Shown here piece by piece: positions 49,039 to 61,210 of a stretch of DNA of 64,000 bases. Location: contig NZ_CP032616.1 in the NCBI RefSeq assembly GCF_003626975.1, positions 4,626,001 through 4,690,000 on the forward strand. The letters are read 5' to 3'. Numbering within the stretch: the stretch's first letter is position 1; every line of letters begins with the position of its first letter. This stretch comes from Pseudomonas sp. DY-1. GTDB taxonomy: Bacteria > Pseudomonadota > Gammaproteobacteria > Pseudomonadales > Pseudomonadaceae. Both the position numbers and the translations under genes were made by a program. Under the pieces are notes generated by a model, which worked only from the letters and a program-made list of their open reading frames with translations, did not search any database and had not been told where the DNA came from.

Positions 49039-50489
49039 GATCCCCTGCGCTCGCCATGGCGCTGCTTCTCGCTTTTTCCCTGCTTGCTGGCTGTGCAGTC
49101 AACCCTGCCACCGGCAAGACCAATTTCGTGATGATGAGCGAACAGCAGGAGCTGGATCTCGGTCGTCGTTACAACCAGGAAATCGTCAAGCAGAACCCGC
49201 CCTATGCCGATGCAAAGCTGCAGGCCTATGTGCAGGAAGTAGGACGGCGCGTCGCCAGTCACAGCCATCGCAGCAGCATCCCCTACCACTTCACCCTGGT
49301 CGATTCGCCGGATATCAACGCTTTCGCCCTTCCGGGCGGCTACATCTATATCAATCGTGGCCTGCTTGCTTACCTGAACTCGGAAGCGGAACTCGCCGCG
49401 GTACTCGGGCATGAGGTGGGGCACGTCACGGCGCGGCACAGCGTGCAGCAGCAGAGTCAGTCCACCGCTTGGAACATCCTCGGGCAGGCGGTTGCAATCG
49501 GCACTGGCGTCGGTGCGGCCGGCGATCTGACCAATGTACTGGGGACTGCCTTCGTACGCGGATATGGTCGTGACATGGAGCTGGAGGCTGACGGCCTCGG
49601 CGCCCAGTATCTGGCACGCAGCGGATACGACCCTCAAGCCATGATCGAAGTGGTGAAAGTGCTGAAGAACCAGGAGGAATTTGCTCGTGACCAGGCCCGA
49701 CGCAAGGGCCAGGAGGCGCCTCCGTCGGGTTATCACGGCTTGTTCGATACCCATCCGGACAATGACACCCGGTTGCAGCAGGTGGTGGGGCCGGCCAGGT
49801 CACTGGCTGGCGGTAACCAGGTGGTGAACCGGGAGGTCTTTCTCAAGCACCTGGAGGGGCTGCCTTTCGGTGATTCGGCTGAAACCGGCGTGCGTCGCGG
49901 GCAGGATTTCTATCACGCAGAGCTGGGCTTCACCTTCCATTTCCCCGATGGCTGGGGGCTGGTCAATCGTCCGGATGCGGTGATCAGTCATAGCGCCGAC
50001 CAGCAGGCCTTCATCGCCATGACCCTTGACGGTAGCAAGCCCAGTTTGCCCCCCGCGGACTACCTCCGGCAGAAGGCCGGCAGTCAGCGCCTGTCCATGG
50101 AAGAGTCGCTGCAGCAGGACGGTCTCCAGGGCGCCACGGCAGTGCTGCCGGGCAATCCCGCGCGACGCGTGGCGGTGATCTACAAGGACGACAAGGCCTA
50201 TCTTTTCGTTGGGGCGATCCGCAACAAGGCGTCCCTGGAAAGTGAGGATGACAAGTTCCTCTCGGTGATCCATAGCTTCCGTCCGATGAAGAAGGAAGAA
50301 TTGGCTCTGGCCCAGCCGTTGCGCCTTCATCTGATCCAGGTGAAGTCCGGCCAGACCGTCGCCAGCCTGGCTCGGGAAAGCAAATTGCCGGGACCTCAAG
50401 CGGATCTGGAAAATCGTATCCGATTGCTTAATAATTTGTATCCAATTGGCGAGCCAAAGCCCGGAGACTGGCTAAAAGTCGTACGTTAG
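49035..50489 (+). CDS. M48-family metalloprotease lipoprotein
   Basis: 484 aa. The signal peptide has lipobox LLAGC (Cys about 19). The zinc site is HEVGH in ELAAVLGHEVGHVTARH, with the third ligand Glu in MELEADGLGAQYL, as in BepA/LoiP-type quality-control proteases. The C-terminal part (about 430-484) resembles a LysM-like or peptidoglycan-associated tail (IQVKSGQTVASLARESKL). It probably acts at the outer membrane on misfolded proteins. It is translationally coupled to the nuclease gene. Confidence 0.88.
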   Translation: MRSPALAMALLLAFSLLAGCAVNPATGKTNFVMMSEQQELDLGRRYNQEIVKQNPPYADAKLQAYVQEVGRRVASHSHRSSIPYHFTLVDSPDINAFALPGGYIYINRGLLAYLNSEAELAAVLGHEVGHVTARHSVQQQSQSTAWNILGQAVAIGTGVGAAGDLTNVLGTAFVRGYGRDMELEADGLGAQYLARSGYDPQAMIEVVKVLKNQEEFARDQARRKGQEAPPSGYHGLFDTHPDNDTRLQQVVGPARSLAGGNQVVNREVFLKHLEGLPFGDSAETGVRRGQDFYHAELGFTFHFPDGWGLVNRPDAVISHSADQQAFIAMTLDGSKPSLPPADYLRQKAGSQRLSMEESLQQDGLQGATAVLPGNPARRVAVIYKDDKAYLFVGAIRNKASLESEDDKFLSVIHSFRPMKKEELALAQPLRLHLIQVKSGQTVASLARESKLPGPQADLENRIRLLNNLYPIGEPKPGDWLKVVR

Positions 50490-50518
50490 AGGGGTTGACG
50501 TGGAGTGACTGAACGGTC

Positions 50519-50547
50519 TTGTTAGCCCCCAGCATCTTGCGTATGCT
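50519..50547 (+). promoter_or_regulatory. Putative sigma-70 promoter of the malic enzyme gene
   Basis: TTGTTA (50519-50524) and TATGCT (50542-50547) are separated by 17 bases, about 40 bases upstream of the start codon. Confidence 0.4.
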
Positions 50548-50588
50548 CGCCCGTCACGTCTGTCACAAGCAAAAGCGGAAATGCCAAA

Positions 50589-51857
50589 ATGTCTGATCTG
50601 AAAACGGCCGCTCTCGAATACCATGCCCAACCCCGCCCCGGGAAACTCAGCGTCGAGCTGACCAAGCCGACCGCCACCGCCCGCGACCTTTCGCTGGCCT
50701 ACAGCCCGGGCGTCGCCGAGCCGGTACGCGAGATCGCGCGTGATCCCGAACTGGCCTACAAGTACACCGGCAAGGGTAACCTGGTAGCGGTCATTTCCGA
50801 TGGCACTGCAATTCTCGGCCTGGGTAACCTCGGTCCGCTGGCTTCCAAGCCGGTAATGGAAGGCAAGGGCGTCCTGTTCAAGCGCTTCGCTGGCATCGAC
50901 GTATTCGACATCGAAGTGGACGCTGAAAGCCCTCAAGCCTTCATCGACACCGTCAAGCGCATTTCCATCACCTTCGGTGGCATCAACCTCGAAGACATCA
51001 AGGCACCCGAGTGCTTCGAGATCGAACGCACACTGATCGAGCAGTGCGACATCCCGGTCTTCCACGACGACCAGCATGGCACCGCCATCGTGACTGCTGC
51101 CGGCATGCTCAACGCCCTGGAAATTGCTGGCAAGAACCTGGCTGAAGCCAAGATCGTCTGCCTCGGTGCCGGTGCGGCCGCCATCTCCTGCATGAAACTG
51201 CTGGTGAGCATGGGCGCCAAGGTCGAGAACATCTTCATGATCGACCGCAAGGGCGTGGTTCACGCCGGTCGCGACGATCTGAACCAGTACAAGGCCGTCT
51301 TCGCCCACGAAACCGACAAGCGCACCCTGTCCGAAGCTCTGGATGGTGCTGACGTGTTCGTTGGCCTTTCTGGCGCCAACCTGCTGAGCCCGGAAGACCT
51401 GAAGCGCATGGCGGCCAACCCGATCGTCTTCGCCTGCTCCAACCCGGACCCGGAAATCAAGCCGGAACTGGCTCACGAGACCCGCAACGACGTGATCATG
51501 GCCACCGGTCGTTCCGACTACCCCAACCAGGTCAACAACGTTCTGGGCTTCCCCTTCATCTTCCGCGGTGCCCTGGACGTGCGCGCCACTCGCATCAACG
51601 AAGAGATGAAGATCGCCGCTGCCCTGGCCCTGCGCGATCTGGCCAAACTGCCGGTGCCCAAGGACGTCTGCGACGCCTACAACGTGAGCTCTCTGGAGTT
51701 CGGTCGCGAGTACATCATTCCGAAACCCATGGACAAGCGTCTGATCACCGTCGTTTCCGACGCTGTGGCCAAGGCTGCCATCGAGTCCGGTGTGGCGACC
51801 CTGCCTTATCCGAAACACTATCCGCTGAAGTCGGTGGATGAAGTGTTCAACGGCTAA
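50589..51857 (+). CDS. maeB: Malic enzyme, short form
   Basis: 422 aa. It decarboxylates malate to pyruvate with NAD(P) reduction. N-terminal catalytic motifs [11 protein letters not shown] and DDQHGTAIV are present, followed by a Rossmann fold ([14 protein letters not shown]). It lacks the C-terminal phosphotransacetylase-like domain of E. coli MaeB (759 aa). Cofactor preference cannot be read with certainty. A strong terminator follows. Confidence 0.93.
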   Translation: MSDLKTAALEYHAQPRPGKLSVELTKPTATARDLSLAYSPGVAEPVREIARDPELAYKYTGKGNLVAVISDGTAILGLGNLGPLASKPVMEGKGVLFKRFAGIDVFDIEVDAESPQAFIDTVKRISITFGGINLEDIKAPECFEIERTLIEQCDIPVFHDDQHGTAIVTAAGMLNALEIAGKNLAEAKIVCLGAGAAAISCMKLLVSMGAKVENIFMIDRKGVVHAGRDDLNQYKAVFAHETDKRTLSEALDGADVFVGLSGANLLSPEDLKRMAANPIVFACSNPDPEIKPELAHETRNDVIMATGRSDYPNQVNNVLGFPFIFRGALDVRATRINEEMKIAAALALRDLAKLPVPKDVCDAYNVSSLEFGREYIIPKPMDKRLITVVSDAVAKAAIESGVATLPYPKHYPLKSVDEVFNG

Positions 51858-51867
51858 GCCGAGACGC

Positions 51868-51898
51868 AAAAAAAGCCCCGCCAATGCGGGGCTTTTTT
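51868..51898. terminator. Bidirectional terminator between maeB and ponA
   Basis: AAAAAAGCCCCGC (51869-51881) pairs with GCGGGGCTTTTTT (51886-51898) around a four-base loop, with T-runs for both convergent genes. Confidence 0.92.
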
Positions 51899-51913
51899 AT
51901 GCGTGCCTGTTTC

Positions 51914-54349
51914 TCAGAACAGGTCGATAGGCGCGGCTTCGTCGGCCGGCAGCGGGCTGCCGGGAATGGCCAGACCGGGCTCGAGTTCGCTCATAGGCGG
52001 TGGGGTGTCCTCGCTCTTGAACAGCTCGAAGAAGGCATCCGGCGTTCCGGGGCTGGCTGCGCGGCCGCTGAGTGGGTCGATGCGCAGCGTCAGCAGGCCG
52101 GCGGGCTCAGGCTGGACATGGGCTGGCTTGTCTTTCAGTGCGGCGCTCATGTAGTCCATCCAGATCGGAAGTGCGACGGTGCCGCCGTACTCATGTCGAC
52201 CCAGGCTTTCCGGCTGGTCGAAGCCGACCCAGACGGTGGTCACGTAATCGGCGTTGTAGCCGGAGAACCAGCTGTCCTTCGATTCGTTGGTGGTCCCGGT
52301 CTTGCCGGCGATATCGCTACGCCCCATGGACAGGGCTCGGCGACCGGTGCCGCGCTTGATCACATCCTGCAGCATGCTGTTGAGGATGAATGTGGTGCGG
52401 GGGTCGATGATGCGCTCGGCCAAGGCCGGAGCCGGGCTCTGAGGTGCGGCCGCATCGGCGGAAGCGAGCAGGGTGTCTGGCGCTGCGGTGGATTGTGCGA
52501 CCTCGCTAGCTTGCACTTCCCCCTCCGGAACCCGTGGCGGGTTGGCGACGAACAGGGTCTTGCCATCCCGACTCTCGATGCGCTCGATCAGATAGGGCTG
52601 AACCTTGTAACCGCCGTTGGCGAAAGTGCTCCAGCCGCCGGCGATTTCCAGCGGCGTGAGGTTGGCGGTGCCCAGGGCAAGGGACAGGTTGCGCGGCAGG
52701 TCATCCTTGTTGAAGCCGAAACGGCTGACATAGTTCAGTGCGTAGTCGATCCCGACTGCCTGCAGAACACGGATTGATACCAGGTTGCGCGACTTGTACA
52801 GCGCTTCGCGCAGACGGATCGGGCCGAGGAAGGTGTTGTTGTCGTTCTTCGGACGCCAGGCTTCTTCCATGCCCGCCTCCTGGAAGACGATCGGGGCGTC
52901 GTTCACCAGGCTCGCGGCAGTGAAGCCGTTGTCGAGGGCGGCGGCATAAAGGAAGGGCTTGAAGCTGGAGCCCGGTTGGCGCTTGGCCTGGGCGGCGCGG
53001 TTGTAGTTGCTCTGTTCGAACGAGAAACCGCCGACCAGCGAACGAATGGCGCCGTCGTTCGGGTCCAGGGAAACCAGTGCGCTTTGCGCCGCGGGCAACT
53101 GGACGAAACGCAGACTGCCATCGGTCTGGCGCTGAACGCGGACCAGATCGCCAACTTGGGTTACGTCCGCGGGCTGCTGAGGGCGAGGGCCGAGGCTGTT
53201 GGTGTTGAGGAAGGGGCGGGCCCATTTCATGCTGTCCCAGCCCACTGCTTCTTCCTGGCCGCTGCGAGTCAGGACCAGGATGCCGCTCTTCTCTACCTGG
53301 GTAACGATGGCCGGTTCCAGGCCGCCCAGGGATTTCTGCTTGGCCAGTTCCTGCAGCCAGGTCTCCTTGGTCATGCCTGGCAGGCGGGTTTCGGGGCCGC
53401 GATAGCCGTGGCGCTGGTCATAGTCGATCAGGCCCTCGCGCAGGGCGGAGTTGGCGGCCTGCTGAAGGTCGCTGGGAACCGTGGTGGTGACCCGGAAACC
53501 TTCGGTATAGGCGTCGCTGCCATAGCGACCTACCATTTCGGCTCGGGCCATCTCTGCGATATAGGGAGCAGCGAGCTCCGGGGTCGGAACGTGGTAGCTG
53601 GCGTCGATCGGCTCGTTGAGGGCCTGCTGGTAGCGGGCCTCGTCGATTCGTCCGAGCTTGTACATGCGGCCAAGAATCCAGTCGCGACGCTCTTTGCTGC
53701 GGGTCGGATTGACCAGCGGGTTGAAGCGGGAGGGTGCCTTGGGTAAGCCGGCGATCATGGCCATCTGCGCCAGGCTGATTTCGCGAATGGACTTGCCGTA
53801 ATAGACCTGTGCGGCGGCCTCGATACCGTATGCACGGTTACCGAGGTAGATCTTGTTCACATAAAGTTCAAGAATTTCGTCTTTGCTGAGTTCCCGTTCA
53901 ATTTGAAGGGCCAGCAATATTTCATTGATCTTGCGGGAGAAACTTCTTTCGCTGGTTAGGAAGTAGTTCTTCGCTACCTGCATGGTGATGGTGCTGCCGC
54001 CCGTCTGGATGTGGCCGGTCTTCAATAATTGCGTGGCAGCGCGCATCAGGCTGGTGAGGTCGACGCCATAATGGTTCGCGAAATTGTCGTCTTCGGCGGC
54101 TAGCAGCGCCTGGATGAAATCAGGCGGAATGTCGGCGAAACGCACCGGAGAACGGCGCATCTCGCCGAATTCGGCGATCAGCTTGCCGTCGCTGCTATAT
54201 ACGCGCAGCGGGATCTGGAGCTGAATTCGGCGCAGCGAGTCGACGGACGGAAGGCTGGGGCTAAGATAGAGGTAGGCGCCGCTGAAACTGAGCAATAGGC
54301 CACAGAAAACGGCAACGAAAGACCACCAGAAAAACTTCAGCAGGCGCAT
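51914..54349 (-). CDS. ponA: Penicillin-binding protein 1A
   Basis: 811 aa. It is a class A bifunctional peptidoglycan synthase: one N-terminal membrane helix, a GT51 glycosyltransferase domain (EDDNFANHYGVD; GGSTITMQVAKNYFL) and a transpeptidase domain with SxxK in PGSSFKPF and KTGTTNESKD. An inserted domain precedes the transpeptidase, as usual for 1A. The ATG at 54349 gives MRLLKFFWWSF; a TTG eight codons upstream is less likely. A perfect TATAAT lies on the minus strand at 54422-54427. Confidence 0.95.
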   Translation of the reverse strand: MRLLKFFWWSFVAVFCGLLLSFSGAYLYLSPSLPSVDSLRRIQLQIPLRVYSSDGKLIAEFGEMRRSPVRFADIPPDFIQALLAAEDDNFANHYGVDLTSLMRAATQLLKTGHIQTGGSTITMQVAKNYFLTSERSFSRKINEILLALQIERELSKDEILELYVNKIYLGNRAYGIEAAAQVYYGKSIREISLAQMAMIAGLPKAPSRFNPLVNPTRSKERRDWILGRMYKLGRIDEARYQQALNEPIDASYHVPTPELAAPYIAEMARAEMVGRYGSDAYTEGFRVTTTVPSDLQQAANSALREGLIDYDQRHGYRGPETRLPGMTKETWLQELAKQKSLGGLEPAIVTQVEKSGILVLTRSGQEEAVGWDSMKWARPFLNTNSLGPRPQQPADVTQVGDLVRVQRQTDGSLRFVQLPAAQSALVSLDPNDGAIRSLVGGFSFEQSNYNRAAQAKRQPGSSFKPFLYAAALDNGFTAASLVNDAPIVFQEAGMEEAWRPKNDNNTFLGPIRLREALYKSRNLVSIRVLQAVGIDYALNYVSRFGFNKDDLPRNLSLALGTANLTPLEIAGGWSTFANGGYKVQPYLIERIESRDGKTLFVANPPRVPEGEVQASEVAQSTAAPDTLLASADAAAPQSPAPALAERIIDPRTTFILNSMLQDVIKRGTGRRALSMGRSDIAGKTGTTNESKDSWFSGYNADYVTTVWVGFDQPESLGRHEYGGTVALPIWMDYMSAALKDKPAHVQPEPAGLLTLRIDPLSGRAASPGTPDAFFELFKSEDTPPPMSELEPGLAIPGSPLPADEAAPIDLF

Positions 54350-54452
54350 CAAGGCTTGTGGATTTCCAGACAAAAGAATGAGTTAAGCGAAAGGCGATGA
54401 TAAAAGGCAAAAGCCGATCACATTATAAGCGTTTTTTTTCCGGGGGAGCCAT

Positions 54453-54481
54453 TTGCGCTTCTGTCAAGACTGCTATTTAAT
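54453..54481 (+). promoter_or_regulatory. Putative promoter of pilMNOPQ
   Basis: TTGCGC (54453-54458) and TTTAAT (54476-54481) are separated by exactly 17 bases in the A/T-rich gap divergent from ponA. Confidence 0.4.
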
Positions 54482-54506
54482 GTGGAAAAACATAAATCGT
54501 CCGTAA

Positions 54507-55597
<1,091 letters not shown>

Positions 55598-55598
<1 letters not shown>

Positions 55599-56212
55599 TG
55601 GCGCGCATCAACCTACTCCCTTGGCGTGAGCAGCTACGCGAGGAACGCAAACAGCGATTCCTGATCGCGCTCGGGGTCATTCTGGCCCTGGGCGCTGGCG
55701 CAGTGTTCCTCGGCGACCAATACCTGAACAGCGCAATCGAGAACCAGCAGGCGCGCAACGACTTCGTGCGCAAGGAAATCGCTGTCCTGGACGCCAGGAT
55801 CAAGGAAATCAGTGAGCTGAAGACTCGTCGTCAGCAGCTTCTCGAGCGGATGAAGATCATCCAGGACCTTCAGGGCAACCGGCCGATCATCGGTCGCGTA
55901 TTCGATCAGTTGGTTCGGACGCTGCCTGATGGCGTCTTCTTCACGGGCGTGAAGATGACAGGCAAGAGCATCGCCATCGTTGGTGCGGCTGAGTCGAACA
56001 ATCGGGTTTCCAACCTGATGCGCAACCTGGATGCCTCCGAGTGGCTGACCGCACCCAACCTAACCGGCGTCAAGGCGGTTACCGCTGGTGCGGTGGATCA
56101 GGCCAACGTATTCCAGTTGACTGTGCAGCAGACCCAGCCGGGCGCAGAGGAAGAAAACGGCAAGCCTGGTGCTGCGAACGCGAACACCGCCAATAAAGGA
56201 GCCGCGAAATGA
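55598..56212 (+). CDS. pilN: Type IV pilus protein PilN
   Basis: 204 aa. The conserved PilM-binding start MARINLLPWREQLREERK precedes one membrane helix (about 23-42) and a periplasmic coiled coil and ferredoxin-like domain. It forms heterodimers with PilO. The start at 55598 shares one base with the pilM stop. Confidence 0.95.
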
Positions 56213-56832
56213 GTTTCTCCGACTCCCTGGAAAGTCTGCGCAAGATCGATCTCGCCGATCTCGACGTCAACAACCTCGGCTCCTGGCCCATCGCGGTCAA
56301 GGTCATTGCCTGCATCTTGCTGCTGATTCTCGTGCTCGTGCTGGGTTACAACTTCCACCTCAAGGACCTCGAGCTCCAGTGGGACTCGAAGCGCGCCGAA
56401 GAAGCAACCTTGAAGGAACAGTTCGCTACCAAGGCGTTCCAGGCTGCCAACCTGGAAGCCTACAAGGAGCAGATGAAGGAGATGGAAACCTCCTTCGGTG
56501 CCTTGCTGCGCCAGCTGCCGAGCGACACCGAGGTGCCGGGTTTGCTGGAAGACATTACCCGTACCGGCCTGGGCAGTGGTCTCGAGTTCGAGGAAATCAA
56601 GCTGCTTCCGGAAGCGGCCCAGCAGTTTTATATCGAGCTGCCGATTCAGATTTCCGTAGTAGGCGGCTATCACGACCTGGCTACCTTCGTCAGTGGCGTG
56701 GCCAGCCTGCCGCGAATCGTGACTTTGCATGATTTTGAGATCAAGCCGGTTTCCGACGACAGCGGTTCCAAGCTGCGCATGTCGATCCTGGCCAAGACCT
56801 ACCGTTACAACGACAAGGGGCTGCAGAAATGA
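56209..56832 (+). CDS. pilO: Type IV pilus protein PilO
   Basis: 207 aa. A single membrane helix (about 30-48, VIACILLLILVLVLGYNF) follows an N-terminal cytoplasmic segment, with a periplasmic coiled coil and ferredoxin-like domain after it. It partners PilN in the alignment complex. It overlaps both neighbours by four bases. Confidence 0.95.
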   Translation: MSFSDSLESLRKIDLADLDVNNLGSWPIAVKVIACILLLILVLVLGYNFHLKDLELQWDSKRAEEATLKEQFATKAFQAANLEAYKEQMKEMETSFGALLRQLPSDTEVPGLLEDITRTGLGSGLEFEEIKLLPEAAQQFYIELPIQISVVGGYHDLATFVSGVASLPRIVTLHDFEIKPVSDDSGSKLRMSILAKTYRYNDKGLQK

Positions 56833-57362
56833 GTAGTCCTCGCGCCCGACTGGTGCTCTGTGCCCTGATGCTGGCCGGCCTTTCCGGCTGTGGCGTCGGC
56901 AACGACTTTGGCGATCTACAGGCCTACATGGATGAAGTGCGCGCCCGACCCAAGGGCTCCATAGAACCCTTGCCGAAGTTCCAGCCTTACGAGGCGTTTA
57001 CCTATAGCGCTGCCGCCTTGCGCAGCCCCTTCCAGCCGCCGATCAAGATCGACCTGGCAAAGCAGCAGAAGGGTTCGAAGGACATTCACCCGGATGAAAC
57101 TCGGGTCAAGCAGTTCCTCGAAGGCTTCAATATCGAATCCTTCGAGATGGTGGGCACGTTGTCCAACGGCTCGGGGACCTTTGCCTTGGTCAGTGGCGCT
57201 GGAGGGGTGCACCGGGTCAAGGTTGGGGATTATCTGGGGCGCAACCATGGCCGTGTCGTCGATATCGACGAAGCCAAGGTCGACGTGATCGAGATCGTCC
57301 CGGACGGGGAAGGCGGATGGCTGGAGCGTCCACGTAGTCTCGCGCTCAGGGAGCGCTCTTGA
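56829..57362 (+). CDS. pilP: Type IV pilus lipoprotein PilP
   Basis: 177 aa. Lipobox LSGC (Cys about 21), then a flexible segment and a C-terminal beta domain (about 90-165) that docks onto PilQ. It links the inner-membrane PilNO complex to the secretin. Confidence 0.95.
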   Translation: MSSPRARLVLCALMLAGLSGCGVGNDFGDLQAYMDEVRARPKGSIEPLPKFQPYEAFTYSAAALRSPFQPPIKIDLAKQQKGSKDIHPDETRVKQFLEGFNIESFEMVGTLSNGSGTFALVSGAGGVHRVKVGDYLGRNHGRVVDIDEAKVDVIEIVPDGEGGWLERPRSLALRERS

Positions 57363-57380
57363 GGGCGAGGTGAATCACCG

Positions 57381-59522
57381 ATGAAGAATAACTACCGGTC
57401 TGCACAACGGAACCAGATGATGAAAAGCTCGCTATCGCGCCTTGGTATCACGCTATTGGCCGCCCTGCTGTCGCCAGCGCTATTGGCTGCGAACCTGCAG
57501 GCATTGGATGTCGCGGCTCTCCCAGGCGACAGGGTTGAACTCAAACTGGCATTCGACGAGCCCGTGACGGCTCCGCGTGGCTATACCATCGAGCAGCCTG
57601 CGCGTATCGCCCTGGATTTGCCAGGTGTGTCCAACAAGCTGGGTTCCAAGAACCGCGAATTGGGTGTAGGGAACGCTCGTAGCGTGACCGTGGTGGAAGC
57701 CAAGGATCGCACTCGCCTGATCATCAACCTGTCGACCCTGGTGCCCTACAGCACCCGTGTTGATGGCCGCAATCTCTATGTGCTGGTGGGCGATTCCGCG
57801 ACTTCGTCTACAGCGCCTCGCCCCGTGGCATCCGCCCCGGCTCCCGTGGCCGCGCCCCTGACTGCTTCCCAGTCGGCCAAGAGCTACGCCAGTACTGGGC
57901 GTGCCATCGAGAATATCGACTTCCAGCGCGGCGAGCAGGGTGAGGGTAATGTGGTCATCACCCTGTCAGACCCCAGTGTCAGCCCGGATATCCAGGAACA
58001 GGGCGGAAAGATTCGCCTGGACTTCTCCAAGACTCAGATCCCTGAGCCGCTGCGCGTCCGTCTCGACGTGAAGGATTTTGCCACTCCGGTGCAGTTCGTC
58101 AGCGCTTCCGGCTCCGGCAGTAACGCCAGTATCAGTATCGAACCCACCGGGTACTACGACTACCTCGCCTACCAGACCGACAACAAACTGACCGTCAGTA
58201 TCAAGCCGCTGACTCAGGATGACGTGGAAAAACGCAAGACTGAGCGTTTCGCCTACTCCGGCGAGAAGCTGTCTCTGAATTTCCAGGACATCGACGTTCG
58301 TTCCGTACTCCAACTGATCGCCGACTTCACCGACCTCAACCTGGTGGCGTCGGATACCGTTCAGGGGAACATCACCCTGCGGCTGCAGAACGTGCCTTGG
58401 GATCAGGCGCTGGATCTGGTCCTGAAGACCAAGGGCCTGGACAAGCGCAAAGTGGGTAACGTGTTGCTGGTCGCGCCTGCAGACGAGATCGCTGCCCGCG
58501 AACGCCAGGAACTGGAATCGCAGAAACAGATCGCTGAACTGGCTCCACTGCGTCGTGAGCTGATCCAGGTGAACTACGCCAAGGCCGCGGACATTGCCAA
58601 GCTGTTCCAGTCCGTCACCAGCGGTGACCCGAGTGCTGCCGGCGCTGATGAGCGCGGCTCCATTACTGTGGATGACCGCACCAACAGCATCATCGCCTAT
58701 CAGACCCAGGACAAACTGGAAGAGCTGCGTCGTATCGTGACCCAGCTGGATATCCCGGTTCGCCAGGTAATGATCGAAGCGCGCATCGTCGAAGCCAACG
58801 TCGACTACGACAAGGCGCTTGGCGTCAACTGGCGTGGTGCGAGCATTGGCGACAACAACTTTGTCATCGGTGGCGGTGGTGCCGGCCGTCCGGCTGCCAA
58901 CCAGGCTGGCAACGTGAACCTGGCCAACGCGCCCTTCGTCGATCTGGGCGCCACTGGCGCAACCTCGAGCATCGGCATCGGCTTCATTACCGACAACACC
59001 ATCCTCGACCTTGAGCTGTCGGCGATGGAAAAGACCGGTAACGGCGAAATCGTATCGCAGCCCAAGGTGGTCACCTCCGACAAGGAAACCGCGAAGATCC
59101 TCAAGGGCCAGGAAGTGCCTTATCAGGAAGCCAGCTCCAGCGGCGCCACCAGCACCTCCTTCAAGGAAGCGGCCCTTTCCCTTGAAGTGACTCCGCAGAT
59201 CACTCCGGACAACCGCATCATCATGGAGGTCAAGGTCACCAAGGACGCTCCGGACTTCGGCAACGCCCTGAACGGTGTGCCGCCGATCAACAAGAACGAG
59301 GTAAACGCCAAGGTACTGGTCAATGATGGTGAAACCATCGTGATAGGTGGGGTATTCTCCAACACCCAAACCAAGGCGGTGGACAAGGTGCCCTTCCTCG
59401 GCGACCTGCCCTTCCTCGGCCGCATGTTCCGTCGCGACGTGGTTCAGGACAAGAAATCCGAGCTCCTGGTATTCCTCACTCCCCGCATTATGAATAACCA
59501 GGCCATTGCGGTGAGTCGCTGA
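57381..59522 (+). CDS. pilQ: Type IV pilus secretin PilQ
   Basis: 713 aa. It has a signal peptide ending around residue 37, two AMIN-type peptidoglycan-binding regions (about 38-135 and 170-275), a secretin N domain (about 295-460) and the secretin pore domain with the signature [15 protein letters not shown] near the C-terminus. It forms the outer-membrane gate for the pilus. An alternative ATG at 57420 would shorten the N-region. Confidence 0.96.
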   Translation: MKNNYRSAQRNQMMKSSLSRLGITLLAALLSPALLAANLQALDVAALPGDRVELKLAFDEPVTAPRGYTIEQPARIALDLPGVSNKLGSKNRELGVGNARSVTVVEAKDRTRLIINLSTLVPYSTRVDGRNLYVLVGDSATSSTAPRPVASAPAPVAAPLTASQSAKSYASTGRAIENIDFQRGEQGEGNVVITLSDPSVSPDIQEQGGKIRLDFSKTQIPEPLRVRLDVKDFATPVQFVSASGSGSNASISIEPTGYYDYLAYQTDNKLTVSIKPLTQDDVEKRKTERFAYSGEKLSLNFQDIDVRSVLQLIADFTDLNLVASDTVQGNITLRLQNVPWDQALDLVLKTKGLDKRKVGNVLLVAPADEIAARERQELESQKQIAELAPLRRELIQVNYAKAADIAKLFQSVTSGDPSAAGADERGSITVDDRTNSIIAYQTQDKLEELRRIVTQLDIPVRQVMIEARIVEANVDYDKALGVNWRGASIGDNNFVIGGGGAGRPAANQAGNVNLANAPFVDLGATGATSSIGIGFITDNTILDLELSAMEKTGNGEIVSQPKVVTSDKETAKILKGQEVPYQEASSSGATSTSFKEAALSLEVTPQITPDNRIIMEVKVTKDAPDFGNALNGVPPINKNEVNAKVLVNDGETIVIGGVFSNTQTKAVDKVPFLGDLPFLGRMFRRDVVQDKKSELLVFLTPRIMNNQAIAVSR

Positions 59523-59527
59523 TATCG

Positions 59528-60046
59528 GTGCGAAATTTGATTCTGATTGGCCCGATGGGAGCAGGAAAAAGCACCATCGGGCGTTTGCTTGCTAAAGAAC
59601 TGCGACTTCCCTTCAAGGACTCCGATAAGGAAATCGAACAGCGCACTGGAGCGGATATCCCATGGATATTCGACGTCGAAGGCGAGCAGGGTTTTCGCGA
59701 TCGCGAACAGTCGATGATCGAGGAACTCTGCGGTCATGACGGCGTCGTTTTGGCGACTGGCGGTGGCGCGGTTCTGCGTCCGGCCAATCGCCAGGCTCTG
59801 CGTGGCGGTGGTCGGGTCGTCTATCTGCACACCTCGGTGGAGCAGCAGATCGAGCGCACCTCGCGTGATCGTAATCGACCGTTGTTGCGGTCAGCCGATC
59901 CGGGCAAGGTGCTGCGCGACCTGATGGCCATTCGCGATCCGCTCTACCGGGAGATCGCTGACATCATCATCGAAACCGATGAGCGGCCGCCGCGCATGGT
60001 GGTTCAAGAAATACTGGCGCGCCTACAGGCACTCCCGCCCCGTTAA
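59528..60046 (+). CDS. aroK: Shikimate kinase
   Basis: 172 aa. It phosphorylates shikimate at O3. Walker [10 protein letters not shown] (about 8-16), shikimate-binding DSD and RDRE, and the lid NRPLLR are present. The GTG start lies five bases after the pilQ stop, and the pil-aro junction is conserved in pseudomonads. Confidence 0.97.
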   Translation: MRNLILIGPMGAGKSTIGRLLAKELRLPFKDSDKEIEQRTGADIPWIFDVEGEQGFRDREQSMIEELCGHDGVVLATGGGAVLRPANRQALRGGGRVVYLHTSVEQQIERTSRDRNRPLLRSADPGKVLRDLMAIRDPLYREIADIIIETDERPPRMVVQEILARLQALPPR

Positions 60047-60097
60047 AGCGCGGGCGGAACTGCGCTATCCTTTAGCCCTTTTTATATCGGGGGCCCC

Positions 60098-61201
60098 ATG
60101 CGGACACTTCAGGTCGATCTTGGCGAGCGTAGCTATCCCATCCATATTGGTTCCGGGCTGCTATCGCGTCCGGAACTTTTCACGCCGCACATCGCCGGTC
60201 GCAAGGTGGCCATCGTCACCAACGAGACTGTGGCGCCCCTCTATCTTGAAAAGCTGACCCAGACCTTGCAGGGCTACTCGGTCCTGCCGGTGGTATTGCC
60301 CGACGGCGAGGCGCACAAGAACTGGGAAACTTTGCAGCTGATCTTCGACGCTCTGCTGGGTGATCGCCATGATCGCCGCACTACTGTGATCGCCCTGGGG
60401 GGCGGGGTTATTGGCGACATGGCCGGCTTTGCCGCCGCGTGCTACCAGCGTGGCGTGGACTTCATCCAGGTGCCTACGACGCTGCTGTCTCAGGTGGACT
60501 CCTCGGTTGGCGGCAAGACCGGGATCAACCATCCGCTGGGCAAGAACATGGTGGGTGCGTTCTACCAGCCCAAGGCGGTGATCATCGATACGGACAGCCT
60601 GCGCACGCTGCCGGAGCGCGAGTTGTCTGCCGGACTGGCCGAAGTGATCAAGTACGGCCTGATCTGCGACGAACCTTTCCTGCCGTGGCTGGAAGGGAAG
60701 ATGACTGCCCTGCGCGGTCTCGACGCCGGCAGTTTGACCGAGGCCATCGAGCGCTCCTGTGCCGCCAAAGCGCGGGTGGTGGGCGTGGATGAGCGTGAGT
60801 CCGGGCTGCGCGCCATCCTCAACCTGGGCCACACCTTTGGTCACGCCATCGAGACCCATATGGGTTATGGTGCCTGGCTGCATGGCGAGGCGGTATCCGC
60901 GGGTACCGTCATGGCCCTGGAGATGTCCAGCCGTCTGGGCTGGATTTCCACCGACGAGCGCGACGCGGCGATTCGCTTGCTGCGCAGTGCCGGCTTGCCG
61001 GTCGTACCGCCAATGGACATGACGCCGGAACATTTCCTCCAGCACATGGCCGTAGACAAGAAGGTACTCGATGGCCAATTGCGCCTGGTGCTGTTGCGCC
61101 GGATTGGTGATGCCGTCGTGACTGCCGATTATTCGCGTGACGTGCTCGAGGCCACCCTGGCCGCCGACTATCGCGCCCTGGCCGACAAGCTTGGAGAGTA
61201 A
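60098..61201 (+). CDS. aroB: 3-dehydroquinate synthase
   Basis: 367 aa. It converts DAHP to 3-dehydroquinate using NAD+ and zinc. The NAD-binding [14 protein letters not shown], the basic [13 protein letters not shown] and the zinc ligands in GHTFGHAIE are all intact. It follows aroK after 51 bases. Confidence 0.98.
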   Translation: MRTLQVDLGERSYPIHIGSGLLSRPELFTPHIAGRKVAIVTNETVAPLYLEKLTQTLQGYSVLPVVLPDGEAHKNWETLQLIFDALLGDRHDRRTTVIALGGGVIGDMAGFAAACYQRGVDFIQVPTTLLSQVDSSVGGKTGINHPLGKNMVGAFYQPKAVIIDTDSLRTLPERELSAGLAEVIKYGLICDEPFLPWLEGKMTALRGLDAGSLTEAIERSCAAKARVVGVDERESGLRAILNLGHTFGHAIETHMGYGAWLHGEAVSAGTVMALEMSSRLGWISTDERDAAIRLLRSAGLPVVPPMDMTPEHFLQHMAVDKKVLDGQLRLVLLRRIGDAVVTADYSRDVLEATLAADYRALADKLGE

Positions 61202-61210
61202 AGGATTCCC

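Noticed and set aside
57966..59369. 467-codon minus-strand frame within pilQ
   Set aside because: Mirror of the secretin gene; no signal, no motif.
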